From NCBI GenBank assembly GCA_964524125.1, contig CAZGBY010000012.1, positions 1 through 33,643 of the forward strand: a stretch of DNA of 33,643 bases, in the 5' to 3' direction. A program made the position numbers and the translations under genes. Source of the stretch: CAG-307 sp964524125. GTDB taxonomy: Bacteria > Bacillota_I > Bacilli_A > Acholeplasmatales > Anaeroplasmataceae. This document shows, one piece after another, positions 17,010 through 25,305 of the stretch. Below the pieces are notes generated by a model. That model saw nothing but the letters and a program-made list of their open reading frames with translations, was not told the origin of the DNA and did no database searches. The first letter of the stretch is position 1; each line of letters starts with the position of its first letter.

Positions 17010-17053
17010 AAAATAAATAACAGTGGTTATAAAAAACCGCTGTTATTTATTTT
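17010..17053 (+). terminator. Terminator of tig
   Basis: A long stem pairs bases 17010-17028 with 17035-17053. The outer arm is AAAATAAATAACAG against CTGTTATTTATTTT, then a T-G wobble and GGTT/AACC around an ATAAAA loop. The T-tract is part of the 3' arm. Confidence 0.88.
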
Positions 17054-17084
17054 AACAACTATAATAGTACTGCAAAAAAGAAAA

Positions 17085-17111
17085 TTGGCAAAGCGCTTGC
17101 AAAACTGCCAA
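17085..17111. promoter_or_regulatory. Operator-like inverted repeat over the lon -35 box
   Basis: TTGGCA (17085-17090) and TGCCAA (17106-17111) are inverted repeats. Between them lies the near-palindromic core CAAAGCGCTTGC, of the kind bound by LacI/CcpA-family regulators (12 of 14 positions fit the cre consensus by my count). GCAAA also recurs in direct orientation at about 17072, 17088 and 17099, which recalls CtsR half-sites but with a changed base and spacing. It is not a CIRCE element. The site covers the -35 hexamer, so a repressor is plausible; its identity is unknown. Confidence 0.55.
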
Positions 17112-17125
17112 AAATATAGTATTAT
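17097..17125 (+). promoter_or_regulatory. Sigma-A type promoter of lon
   Basis: -35 TTGCAA (17097-17102), a 17-bp spacer, and -10 TATTAT (17120-17125). It is overlapped by the inverted repeat at 17085-17111 and lies about 50 bases before the lon ATG. Confidence 0.7.
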
Positions 17126-17174
17126 ATATTCAGTAGACTTTTATAGTCGAAAATTTTAAAGTGAGGATGATTAT

Positions 17175-19493
17175 ATGTCAAACAATAATCTACATAAAAT
17201 TCCTGTGATTGCAGTAAGAGGTGTTTTCCCAATTCCTGATAATGATATTCGTCTTGAAGTTGGTAGAGATGCATCTATTAAAGCATTAGAAGAAGCTGGA
17301 AAAAATTATGATAATATGATTGTGCTTTTAGCTCAAAAGGATTCAAAAAGTCCCGACTTAAGCCCAACTAATTTATATGAATATGGTACTTTAGCTCGAA
17401 TTGATTTATCACTAAAATTACCTAACAATAATCTTAAAGTAAAATTTCAAATTAAAGAAAGAGTTAAAGTAATTAATTATTTACAAGAAGAACCTTTCTT
17501 ATTGGTAGAGTATGAAGATGTTGTATATCCAGAAGAAAGTCAAGAAGAAGCTTCTGCACTTGTAAGATCGATTATGAGTGAAATTAAATCAGGTAATACA
17601 TTAATTGCAAATCCTGATGAAATTATTCGTAAGGTTCAATTAGGAATTACAACTGAAGAATGCGCTAATATTATTTCTTTTGCGATTAAAAATAATGCTG
17701 GAATTAACAAATATAGATATATGTCTGAGATAAGTGTTAATAAAAGACTTAAATTTATATTAGAAGATTTATCAAGAGAAAAACAAATCGGTGAAATTGA
17801 AAATAAGATAAACCAAGAGGTTAAAAAATCAATTGATGAATCTCAAAAAGAATACTATCTTCGTGAAAAGATGAAAGCTATTCAAAATGAACTTGGAGAT
17901 AAAGCTCGTCATGATGAAGAAATTGATGAATTAAGAGAAAAAATTCAAAATGCTAGAATGCCTAAGAAAATTGAAGATAAGGCTATGCATGAACTAAAAC
18001 GCTATGCATCTACATCTAATCAAGTACCAGAAGCTGGCGTTATTAGAAGTTATTTAGATGTATTAATTAACCTTCCTTGGTATAAAGAATCAGAAGATAT
18101 TAATGATATTAATAAGGTAAAAGAAACCTTAGATAAAAATCATTATGGTCTTGATAAGGTAAAAGATCGTATATTAGAATATTTATCTGTTAAAATAATG
18201 ACAGGTAAAAATCCACAAACTATTTTATGTTTATATGGCCCTCCTGGAGTTGGTAAAACTTCACTTGCTAAGTCTATCGCAAATGCGCTTGGTCGTAAAT
18301 TTATTAAACAATCACTAGGCGGTATTTCTGATGAATCCGAAATTAGAGGTCACAGAAGAACATATCTAGGTGCCTTGCCTGGTAGAATATTAAAAGGTAT
18401 GAAAGATGTTGGTATTGTAAATCCGGTATTCTTACTTGATGAAATTGATAAGATGTCATCATCATATAGAGGGGATCCAGCATCTGCAATGCTTGAAGTT
18501 CTTGATCCTGAACAAAATGCTAATTTCTCTGATAATTATTTAGAAGAAGAATATGATCTATCTAAAGTATTGTTTATTACAACTGCAAATTCACTTGATA
18601 CAATTCCTGGCCCTCTTCGTGATCGTATGGAAATTGTAGAACTTTCAAGTTATACTGAACATGAAAAGTTAAATATTTCAAATTATCATTTAATTCCAAA
18701 AGAGTTAGTACGTCATGGCTTAAAACCTGACCAACTTTCTATTTCAAATGACGCAATTTACTCTATGATTCAACATTATACTAGAGAAGCTGGTGTTCGT
18801 GAACTTGATAGATTATTCCAATCAATTATTCGTAAATCTATTAAAGAAATATTATTAGAAAAAAAAGATAAAGTTGAAATTACAGCAGAAAATCTTGAAA
18901 AATATTTAGGTAAACAAAAATTCTTTAACAATGAAAATAGAGAAGAAAATCAAGTTGGCATTGTAACAGGCCTTGCATATACTCAATTTGGTGGAGATAC
19001 TCTAGATATAGAGGTTACTCATTATAAAGGGAAAGGTAACATTCAACTTACTGGTAAGCTTGGTGATGTTATGAAAGAATCAGCTATGGCAGCACTTTCA
19101 TATGTTAGATCTCATGCAGAAGAATTAGGTATTTCTCCGGATATGTTTGAAAATACTGATATTCATATTCACGTACCAGAAGGTGCGGTACCAAAAGATG
19201 GTCCATCTGCTGGTGTTACTTTAACTACTGGCATTGTATCTGCACTTACTAATAAACCAGTTGATGCTAAACTTGGTATGACAGGTGAAATTACGCTACG
19301 TGGTACTGTACTTCCTATTGGTGGCTTAAAAGAAAAGTCTATTGCGGCTTTAAGATCTGGTTTAAAGACTATTTTAATACCATATGAAAATCAAAGAGAT
19401 ATCGATGATATACCTCAAGAAGTAAAAGATAAACTAGAAATTATTCCAGTTAAACATGTAAAAGATGTTTTAAAAAGAGCTATTATAGATTAA
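17175..19493 (+). CDS. lon: ATP-dependent protease Lon
   Basis: Homohexameric cytosolic AAA+ serine protease that degrades damaged and regulatory proteins. The 772 residues are full length. An N-terminal substrate-binding LAN domain (IPVIAVRGVFPIPDNDIRLEVGR) is followed by a coiled-coil stretch (about 190-270). The ATPase has Walker A GPPGVGKT (355-362) and Walker B VFLLDEIDKM. The protease domain has the catalytic Ser678 (KDGPSAG) and Lys721 (GGLKEKS), 43 residues apart as in E. coli Lon. The ribosome-binding site is GTGAGGA. It has its own promoter with an operator-like repeat, consistent with stress control, and a terminator after the stop. Confidence 0.97.
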   Translation: MSNNNLHKIPVIAVRGVFPIPDNDIRLEVGRDASIKALEEAGKNYDNMIVLLAQKDSKSPDLSPTNLYEYGTLARIDLSLKLPNNNLKVKFQIKERVKVINYLQEEPFLLVEYEDVVYPEESQEEASALVRSIMSEIKSGNTLIANPDEIIRKVQLGITTEECANIISFAIKNNAGINKYRYMSEISVNKRLKFILEDLSREKQIGEIENKINQEVKKSIDESQKEYYLREKMKAIQNELGDKARHDEEIDELREKIQNARMPKKIEDKAMHELKRYASTSNQVPEAGVIRSYLDVLINLPWYKESEDINDINKVKETLDKNHYGLDKVKDRILEYLSVKIMTGKNPQTILCLYGPPGVGKTSLAKSIANALGRKFIKQSLGGISDESEIRGHRRTYLGALPGRILKGMKDVGIVNPVFLLDEIDKMSSSYRGDPASAMLEVLDPEQNANFSDNYLEEEYDLSKVLFITTANSLDTIPGPLRDRMEIVELSSYTEHEKLNISNYHLIPKELVRHGLKPDQLSISNDAIYSMIQHYTREAGVRELDRLFQSIIRKSIKEILLEKKDKVEITAENLEKYLGKQKFFNNENREENQVGIVTGLAYTQFGGDTLDIEVTHYKGKGNIQLTGKLGDVMKESAMAALSYVRSHAEELGISPDMFENTDIHIHVPEGAVPKDGPSAGVTLTTGIVSALTNKPVDAKLGMTGEITLRGTVLPIGGLKEKSIAALRSGLKTILIPYENQRDIDDIPQEVKDKLEIIPVKHVKDVLKRAIID

Positions 19494-19501
19494 TAATAAT
19501 G

Positions 19502-19529
19502 ACTAATCACTTTTTAGTGGTTAGTTTTT
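19502..19529 (+). terminator. Terminator of lon
   Basis: ACTAATCACT (19502-19511) pairs with AGTGGTTAGT (19516-19525) with one G-U pair and a TTTT loop, followed by T to 19529. Confidence 0.9.
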
Positions 19530-19571
19530 AATATTTTATTAACATATAAAATATAATATAATGGTGATTTA

Positions 19572-20819
19572 ATGAAATACTTTAAAACTGATGGAATAAG
19601 AGGTAAATTTCCATCAAATGATTTTAATGTAGAACTACTTCTGAGTTTAGGCTATTCATTTTCTATATTTAAAGAACGCAATGTATTAATAGGTTATGAT
19701 ACAAGGTATTCATCTAAAATTATTTTTAATATTTTAAAATATTCAATTATGTTATCAAATCATAATGTAATAGATTGTGGTCTTGTATCTACACCATATT
19801 TAGAATATTTATCAAAAAAAAAGAAGACTATCGCTGTTATGATAACTGCTTCTCATAATGATTATACCTATAATGGTATAAAAATCATTAATAAAGGAAA
19901 GAAAATAGCAAATGAATTGAAAGAAAAAATAGAACTTAAAATGGAAGAACATAACAATGTTAATAAAATTGGTGATTATAAAGAATTTAAAAAAAATAAA
20001 CAATATTATAAATATTTAAATAGTATAAGAACAAACAATAATCTAAAAATAGTATTTGATCTTGCTAATGGTTCTTTAGTGTTTTTAAATGATTATATTA
20101 AAAACAGATTTAAAAACTCTATTATACTAAATAATGAACCAAATGGTATAAATATTAATGATAATTGTGGCTCTTTACATCCTGAATGTGCATGTAATAT
20201 TATGATGAAAAATAACTATGATATGTCTGTATCTTTCGATGGTGATGGAGATAGGTGTATCATAGCACTTAAAAATGGCAAAATATTAAATGGTGATTTA
20301 TTGCTATATTATTTTGCAAATGTATATAAAAGACTAGGAAAACTTAAAAATAATATAGTAATTTGTACAGAAATTATAAATCAAGGAATTATAGAAGAAC
20401 TTAAAAAAGATAATATTAATGTTAAAATAACAAATGTTGGTGATGAAAATATATCTGCTTTAATAGAAAAAAATATTAGTAATTTAGGTGGAGAAAAAAG
20501 TGGGCATATCATATTATCTAAAAGATATAACTTTGCAGATGGATTTGTTACATTTTTAAATTTCTTACATTATTATAATAATGATATAATATCTAAAATA
20601 AATATTATTAAACCATATTATGAAGTAAATATAAATAAGCCTTCTAATATTAATATAAAATTACTAGAAGAAAATATAAAGACTATTTTAAAATATGGAA
20701 ATTATATTATTAGAAAAAGTGGTACTGAAGATTTAACGAGAATTACTTTAATGACAAAAAATAAAAATGAAATGATAAATTCAATTAGTCTAATCAATAG
20801 TTTTAACGAAATAAATTAG
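19572..20819 (+). CDS. glmM: Phosphoglucosamine mutase-type phosphohexomutase
   Basis: Likely interconverts glucosamine-6-P and glucosamine-1-P for cell-wall UDP-GlcNAc. The four alpha-D-phosphohexomutase landmarks are all present. The start is FKTDGIRG. The phosphoserine loop is ITASHN (Ser94). The metal loop is FDGDGDR (Asp223, Asp225, Asp227). The sugar-binding loop is GGEKSGH and the phosphate loop is RKSGTEDLTR. At 415 residues it is about 30 shorter than usual GlmM, with short insert regions, and the phosphate loop has Lys where Pro is common. It is more Asn/Lys-rich than its neighbours. A phosphoglucomutase or phosphomannomutase role is the alternative. It is flanked by terminators and by tldD's own promoter, so it stands alone. 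Confidence 0.85.
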   Translation: MKYFKTDGIRGKFPSNDFNVELLLSLGYSFSIFKERNVLIGYDTRYSSKIIFNILKYSIMLSNHNVIDCGLVSTPYLEYLSKKKKTIAVMITASHNDYTYNGIKIINKGKKIANELKEKIELKMEEHNNVNKIGDYKEFKKNKQYYKYLNSIRTNNNLKIVFDLANGSLVFLNDYIKNRFKNSIILNNEPNGININDNCGSLHPECACNIMMKNNYDMSVSFDGDGDRCIIALKNGKILNGDLLLYYFANVYKRLGKLKNNIVICTEIINQGIIEELKKDNINVKITNVGDENISALIEKNISNLGGEKSGHIILSKRYNFADGFVTFLNFLHYYNNDIISKINIIKPYYEVNINKPSNINIKLLEENIKTILKYGNYIIRKSGTEDLTRITLMTKNKNEMINSISLINSFNEIN

Positions 20820-20847
20820 ATAAAAATCTAATTTTGGCTAATTTTTA

Positions 20848-20876
20848 TTGAAAAAATATCCTAATTATTATATAAT
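20848..20876 (+). promoter_or_regulatory. Sigma-A type promoter of tldD-tldE
   Basis: -35 TTGAAA (20848-20853), a 17-bp spacer, and -10 TATAAT (20871-20876), about 25 bases ahead of the tldD ATG at 20902. It excludes translation from the upstream in-frame start at 20848. Confidence 0.85.
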
Positions 20877-20901
20877 ATCACTAATATATGGAGGCGATAT
20901 A

Positions 20902-22299
20902 ATGTTTAATAAAAAAATAGCTAAAACAGTAATTGATGAAGCCCTTTCTACTGGTGCTGATTTTGCAGAAATATTTTATGAAGATACATATACAAATTCT
21001 ATTCAAATGATTTCTTCAAAAATAGAAAATGTATCAAGTAAACATATCTATGGGGTAGGTATTAGAATATTACTTAATTATGAAGAGGTTTATGGATATA
21101 CATCAGATGTAACACTTGATGGTATGTTAAGACTAACTAATAAGTTGATTTCTTCTTATAATGAAGCTAATAAAAATATTAAATATGATTTTAAAGAAGA
21201 AGATGCTACTAAAAATGGTTTTGTAAATATCGATATACCAAGTTCTAAGATAAATCCAAGTGAAAAAATTAAATATTTAAAAATAGTTGATGACACAATT
21301 AAATCATATGATGAAAGAATAGTTCAAAGAATAGTTGGAATTAATGATAAAACTCAATATGTTACAATTGCTAATTCAAATGGTAAATATATAAAAGATA
21401 TAAGAAACCAACAAAGAATATCTGCTCAAATTATAGCTAAAGATAATAATAAAACACAAAGTCAATCATCAACAATTGGTGGGAATTTTGGACTTAGTAC
21501 ATATGAAAATAAGGATTTAGTTTCTTTTGCTAAAGAATTATGTAAAGGTTGTTTAAATATGTTAAATGCACCAGAAATGGTTGGTGGTGTTTATCCTGTT
21601 GTAATTCATAATGGATTTGGTGGAGTTTTGTTTCATGAAGCATGTGGGCATTCGCTTGAAGCTACTTCAGTTGCAAAGGGACTTTCTGTATTTACAAATA
21701 AATTAGGATGTAAAATTGCATCTGATATTGTTACAGCTATTGATGATGGTACATTGTATAATGAATGGGGTTCTACAAACTGTGATGATGAGGGAAATAT
21801 TACAAAGCGTAATGTTCTAATTAAAAATGGAATTTTACAAGGATATATGATAGATGATAGAAATAATCGTCGTATGAAAATGGAATCTACTGGTAGTTCT
21901 CGTCGTGAATCATATAGATTTTCACCAACCTCACGTATGACTAATACGTTTATAGCTAATGGTACATCTAGTTTTGATGATATTATTAAAAATACTAAAT
22001 ATGGTCTATTTGCTAAATCTATGGGAGGAGGTTCAGTAAACCCTGTAACGGGAGAGTTTAATTTTGCAGTTAATGAAGGTTATATGATAGAAGATGGTAA
22101 AATTACTCATCCTGTAAGAGGGGCTACTTTAATTGGTAATGGTGCTAATGCTTTATTAAATATTGATATGATCAGTAATAATCAAACATTTGGTCATGGA
22201 GTATGTGGCTCTAAATCAGGATCTGTACCTGCAAATGTTGGTCAACCAACTATTCGTATTTTAAATATGACTGTAGGTGGACAAGGAGGTAAAAAATAA
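20902..22299 (+). CDS. tldD: TldD family metalloprotease subunit
   Basis: Catalytic subunit of the TldD/TldE heterodimeric zinc peptidase, which in E. coli trims unfolded or ribosomally made peptides such as pro-microcin B17 and antitoxin CcdA. I start at the ATG at 20902, seven bases after GGAGG; the longer frame would begin in the -35 box. The 465 residues carry the zinc motif HEACGH (His245, Glu246, His250) and the C-terminal ligand Cys435 in GHGVCGSKSGSVPANVGQPT. Other family blocks are DDGTLYNEWGSTNCDDEG and GGSVNPVTGEFNFAVNEGYMIEDG. The stop overlaps tldE by one base. Confidence 0.94.
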   Translation: MFNKKIAKTVIDEALSTGADFAEIFYEDTYTNSIQMISSKIENVSSKHIYGVGIRILLNYEEVYGYTSDVTLDGMLRLTNKLISSYNEANKNIKYDFKEEDATKNGFVNIDIPSSKINPSEKIKYLKIVDDTIKSYDERIVQRIVGINDKTQYVTIANSNGKYIKDIRNQQRISAQIIAKDNNKTQSQSSTIGGNFGLSTYENKDLVSFAKELCKGCLNMLNAPEMVGGVYPVVIHNGFGGVLFHEACGHSLEATSVAKGLSVFTNKLGCKIASDIVTAIDDGTLYNEWGSTNCDDEGNITKRNVLIKNGILQGYMIDDRNNRRMKMESTGSSRRESYRFSPTSRMTNTFIANGTSSFDDIIKNTKYGLFAKSMGGGSVNPVTGEFNFAVNEGYMIEDGKITHPVRGATLIGNGANALLNIDMISNNQTFGHGVCGSKSGSVPANVGQPTIRILNMTVGGQGGKK

Positions 22300-23615
22300 T
22301 GGATTTTATTACACTTAAAAATGAAGCTTTTAAAAATGGTATTACTGAAATTGAAGTTTATAAAATTAAATCTTTTGGTCAATCTTTATCTTTATTTGAT
22401 GGACATCTTGATGATAATATATCATTTGAAAAGAAAGAAGTTTATATAAGAGGAGTATACAATAATTATATAAGTTCACTATATGTAGAAAATGATGATG
22501 AAGAACAAATCTCTTATATTATAGATACAATTAAAAACAACGCATCCATAACAGAGTCAAATGATCCTTATTTTATATATAAAGGTGACAATGATTACCC
22601 CATTTGTAAAGAAGATAAGGATTTATATATATCTTTAGCTGATATGGAAAGTACTGCTAAAAAAATTGAAAAATTTTTAAAGGAAAAATCATCTTTAGTT
22701 ACTAATGTAACTATTTCTCTAGATTACGAAAAAGAAGAAGTTTCAATTGAAAATTCTAACTCTTTAAATGTCAAACGAGAAAAAGAAGTACTTGCATTAT
22801 ATGTATCTTGTGTTGTATCTAATGGGAATGATACTAAAAATGGTAGTTATTTTACTTTCTTAGATTCTAAAGATTATATAGATTATGCCAAAATTTATGA
22901 ATTTGCCCTTAAAAGAACTTTAGATTCTTTAGGAGCTGAGTCTATTGAATCTAAAAAATATCCTGTAGTATTTGAAAATAAGATGTTTTCATCGCTTATG
23001 ACTTGTTTTTTACCAATGTTTTGTGGTGATGCAGTAATTAAGAAGATGTCATTACTTGAAGGTAAAGTAGGTTGTGATGTATTTGGGTCTAATATTACCA
23101 TAAATGATTTACCTTTATGTAATAAATCTTATAATAAATATACATTTGATGATGAAGGTGTTAGTGCTAAAGATACTTTAGTTGTAGAAAATGGTATTCT
23201 AAAAACCTATCTTCATAATTTAACTACTGCTAAAATGCTTAATTCTAAATCTACAGGTAATGGATTTAAAAATTCAAGTGGAAATATATCTGTTATGCCT
23301 ACTAATTTATGTTTTAATTATGATAATATTTCTTTTAATGATATGATAAAAGATATTAAAGAAGGTGTTTTTATAACTAGTATGATGGGACAACATGCTG
23401 GTGTTAATTCCGTAACAGGTTCATTTAATTTACAATCTTCTGGTTTTATGATTGAAAATGGTAAAATTACTCGACCTGTTACATTAATAATAGTATCTGG
23501 TAATATTAAAGAAGTATTAAATGATGTAGTTTGTATGTCAAATGATTTTGAAGTGAAAGGAAAAATTGGTTGTGGTTCTGTATACATAAAATCACTTCAA
23601 GTATCAGGTAAATAA
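22299..23615 (+). CDS. tldE: TldE/PmbA family protease subunit
   Basis: Non-catalytic partner of TldD; the pair forms a closed chamber. 438 residues. It lacks HExxxH, as expected of TldE, and has the paired blocks YTFDDEGVSAKDTLVVENGILKTY, GVFITSMMGQHAGVNSVTGSFNLQSSGFMIENG and ITRPVTLIIVSGN. The start codon is coupled to tldD (TAATG). The order tldD-tldE as an operon with a shared promoter suggests a complex. No dedicated peptide substrate gene is visible in the immediate neighbourhood. Confidence 0.92.
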   Translation: MDFITLKNEAFKNGITEIEVYKIKSFGQSLSLFDGHLDDNISFEKKEVYIRGVYNNYISSLYVENDDEEQISYIIDTIKNNASITESNDPYFIYKGDNDYPICKEDKDLYISLADMESTAKKIEKFLKEKSSLVTNVTISLDYEKEEVSIENSNSLNVKREKEVLALYVSCVVSNGNDTKNGSYFTFLDSKDYIDYAKIYEFALKRTLDSLGAESIESKKYPVVFENKMFSSLMTCFLPMFCGDAVIKKMSLLEGKVGCDVFGSNITINDLPLCNKSYNKYTFDDEGVSAKDTLVVENGILKTYLHNLTTAKMLNSKSTGNGFKNSSGNISVMPTNLCFNYDNISFNDMIKDIKEGVFITSMMGQHAGVNSVTGSFNLQSSGFMIENGKITRPVTLIIVSGNIKEVLNDVVCMSNDFEVKGKIGCGSVYIKSLQVSGK

Positions 23616-23623
23616 TAAAAAAA

Positions 23624-23653
23624 CTCCAGTTAACAAACTGGAGAATTTTTTTT
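23624..23653. terminator. Bidirectional terminator between tldE and the DUF1836 gene
   Basis: CTCCAGTT (23624-23631) pairs with AACTGGAG (23636-23643), with an AACA loop. T8 follows on the plus strand and A7 precedes it, so it serves both the plus-strand tldE and the minus-strand gene ending at 23652. Confidence 0.92.
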
Positions 23654-24293
23654 AGAAGTATGAATAACTACCAGAAGTAGAAGAAGTTTCATTATCATCA
23701 TTGTTATTATTTTCTTCTTCATTTTTTAATTCTTCTTGTTGATGCCTGATTTCTTCATTCTTATTTAATAAGAATAATATTCTTTTAGATATAGTAATAT
23801 AAGCATTAGCTGTAACCGCAAGTGAAAGTGCTATATCTGTTAAAGCTTCAGTATCATTTTCATCTACATTCTTTAATGCGTTTTTTGTTTTTTGTGATGC
23901 TTCATCAAGCTTAGCGCCATATAAATTCTTAAAATTATTAAACGCTGTCACATTATCGCCTGATTCATATTTATTATCTAAAATTTGTTTAATTTCACTA
24001 ATAGTTAATACTTGTTTTAATGCATATGTTTCTTCAAGTAATGCTAAATGTTCTTTGGAATATTTTTTACAAATAGGTGCTTTTATAACTTGACCTTTAA
24101 CATAGTTATTAATCATAGATGATGTGATTTGCTTATCTAAAGAACTAGTACTGAAAATAGAAAGACTTCTATCTAAGTATGTAATTACTTGTTCCATGTA
24201 TAAATCTATATCTGGAAATCTTTCATAATCAGGAAATCTAAATCCTTCAAGTTCATCCAACCATTTATTTAAAATATCATTTATATTTAACAT
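23652..24293 (-). CDS. DUF1836 domain protein, probable DNA-binding regulator
   Basis: 213 residues from the ATG at 24293, which has AGAGG nine bases upstream; an in-frame GTG at 24302 adds three residues but overlaps the ribosome-binding site. DUF1836 is recognisable from FPDIDLYMEQVITYLDRSL (about 27-45) and ITSSMINNYVKGQVIKAP followed by KKYSKEHLALLEETYALKQVL. That part resembles a MerR-like winged helix that recognises DNA. The C-terminal half is helical and ends in an acidic Asn/Ser-rich low-complexity tail. Target and signal are unknown. It has its own minus-strand promoter, divergent from the gene at 24425, which could be its target. Confidence 0.8.
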   Translation of the reverse strand: MLNINDILNKWLDELEGFRFPDYERFPDIDLYMEQVITYLDRSLSIFSTSSLDKQITSSMINNYVKGQVIKAPICKKYSKEHLALLEETYALKQVLTISEIKQILDNKYESGDNVTAFNNFKNLYGAKLDEASQKTKNALKNVDENDTEALTDIALSLAVTANAYITISKRILFLLNKNEEIRHQQEELKNEEENNNNDDNETSSTSGSYSYF

Positions 24294-24316
24294 AATAAAC
24301 ACCTCTTATGTGAAGT

Positions 24317-24345
24317 ATTTTAACATAAAATTACAATAAATACAA
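24317..24345 (-). promoter_or_regulatory. Promoter of the DUF1836 gene
   Basis: On the minus strand: -35 TTGTAT (24345-24340), a 17-bp spacer, and -10 TAAAAT (24322-24317), about 24 bases ahead of the start. Confidence 0.65.
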
Positions 24346-24363
24346 TTATTTTTATTAAAAACG

Positions 24364-24392
24364 TTGACATAAATTATTCCAAGGTGTAAACT
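24364..24392 (+). promoter_or_regulatory. Promoter of the SGNH-like gene, divergent from the DUF1836 promoter
   Basis: A perfect -35 TTGACA (24364-24369), a 17-bp spacer, and -10 TAAACT (24387-24392). The -10 box is part of the first copy of the direct repeat at 24385-24407. Confidence 0.7.
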
Positions 24393-24407
24393 AGTGTTGT
24401 AAACTAG
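24385..24407 (+). repeat. 10-bp direct repeat over the -10 box, candidate operator
   Basis: TGTAAACTAG occurs at 24385-24394 and again at 24398-24407, a 13-bp period. The first copy contains the -10 hexamer and the second covers the likely start of transcription. CTAG also forms small inverted elements within. This placement is typical of a repressor site, possibly for the divergently encoded DUF1836 protein; that link is inference. Confidence 0.55.
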
Positions 24408-24424
24408 GTTAGTAGGTGAATACT

Positions 24425-24976
24425 ATGACAAGTAAAGATACTATGATGATCCTAGGTTCAAATTTATTTTTAAATCTAGAATCAAAAGAAGACAAATTTT
24501 CTAAAACTTTATTTAATAAACTAAATAAGAAATTTAATATATATAATTTTTCTTGTATTAATTATAATTCTAATTATGCACTTAATGAATTGCTTAAAAT
24601 TTTAAATAAAAATTCATCGTTTAATAATGCTTTAATAGAAATAGGTTATTATGATGTTGTATCTATTTTAAATGGAGAATATACTTTAAATAGTTTTAAA
24701 GAAAATATGATTCAAATTATTAATGTACTTCACTATTTTAAAATTAATACTACAATTTATACAATTCCTTCAAATTTAGATTTTAAAATATATAATTTTG
24801 ATTTTTCTAAAATAAATATATTAGCTGATAATATTAATTTAATATTAAAAGAACTAGCTTATGATAATAATTTAAAAATAAAACATATTAAGATTAAAGA
24901 AGAAAAATCAAAGAACAGCTTAAGTAAAAATATAAATAATTTTATAAAGAAATTTTTCCAAAAGAAGATCCTATAA
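24425..24976 (+). CDS. SGNH-hydrolase-like protein with degenerate active site
   Basis: 183 residues from the ATG at 24425, with AGGTGA just upstream; an in-frame GTG at 24416 is inside that site. The layout follows the SGNH/GDSL fold: an opening strand MMILGSNLFLNL where GDS would be expected, a central ALIEIGYYDVVSIL where GxND would be, then FKENMIQIINVLHYFKINTTIYTIPS. The block I Asp-Ser is replaced by Ser-Asn, the block III Gly-x-Asn is lost, and no DxxH is seen at the end, which is instead Lys-rich. If the fold call is right, this is a pseudo-enzyme. It is very Asn/Lys/Ile-rich. Moderate certainty only. Confidence 0.5.
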   Translation: MTSKDTMMILGSNLFLNLESKEDKFSKTLFNKLNKKFNIYNFSCINYNSNYALNELLKILNKNSSFNNALIEIGYYDVVSILNGEYTLNSFKENMIQIINVLHYFKINTTIYTIPSNLDFKIYNFDFSKINILADNINLILKELAYDNNLKIKHIKIKEEKSKNSLSKNINNFIKKFFQKKIL

Positions 24977-24983
24977 GAATATA

Positions 24984-25023
24984 TAAATCACTTATTACAT
25001 ATTAATTAATAGGTGATTTTTTT
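24984..25023 (+). terminator. Terminator hairpin that also contains the next gene's ribosome-binding site
   Basis: A 13-bp stem, 24984-24996 with 25006-25018 (one G-U pair, nine-base loop), is followed by T to 25023. The AGGTG at 25010-25014 in the 3' arm is the only Shine-Dalgarno for the ATG at 25024, nine bases away. Confidence 0.85.
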
Positions 25024-25305
25024 ATGTCTGATTCAAAGCCGTTAATGTTTATAGATTCAATCCAAAAAATGAAAGAAACAGATAAAACATTAAATAAAAG
25101 AAATGTATCTTTAAATAGACTTGATGATATTGAAGCTATGTTATATTATAAAATGAATATATTAGTAGAGGTAAGAACAAAAAACACCTTAACCGAAGGT
25201 GTAGTAAAGAGCGTTGATAATGATGGTCTTAAAATAGACTCAAAAGGAAATATCATAAATATTAGATTAGATGAAATAGAAAATATTAATATTTTAAAAC
25301 TATAA
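25024..25305 (+). CDS. Small protein with a C-terminal beta-barrel-like segment, unknown
   Basis: A 93-residue protein. The first ~45 residues are charged and probably helical (MKETDKTLNKRNVSLNRLDDIEAMLYY). The rest (MNILVEVRTKNTLTEGVVKSVDNDGLKIDSKGNIINIRLDEIENI) alternates short strands like a small Sm/SH3-type barrel ('GxV....DGLxI....'). I recognise no named family. Its ribosome-binding site lies in the preceding terminator stem. It converges on and overlaps by six bases the CotY/CotZ-like gene. The context suggests a possible spore-coat connection, which is inference. Confidence 0.65.
   Translation: MSDSKPLMFIDSIQKMKETDKTLNKRNVSLNRLDDIEAMLYYKMNILVEVRTKNTLTEGVVKSVDNDGLKIDSKGNIINIRLDEIENINILKL

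Noticed and set aside
17085..17111. CIRCE (HrcA) element before lon
   Set aside because: The arms TTGGCA/TGCCAA do not match TTAGCACTC-N9-GAGTGCTAA.
20848..20901. N-terminal extension of TldD (18 extra residues)
   Set aside because: The start at 20848 coincides with the -35 box of a well-formed promoter, while the ATG at 20902 has GGAGG at seven bases.
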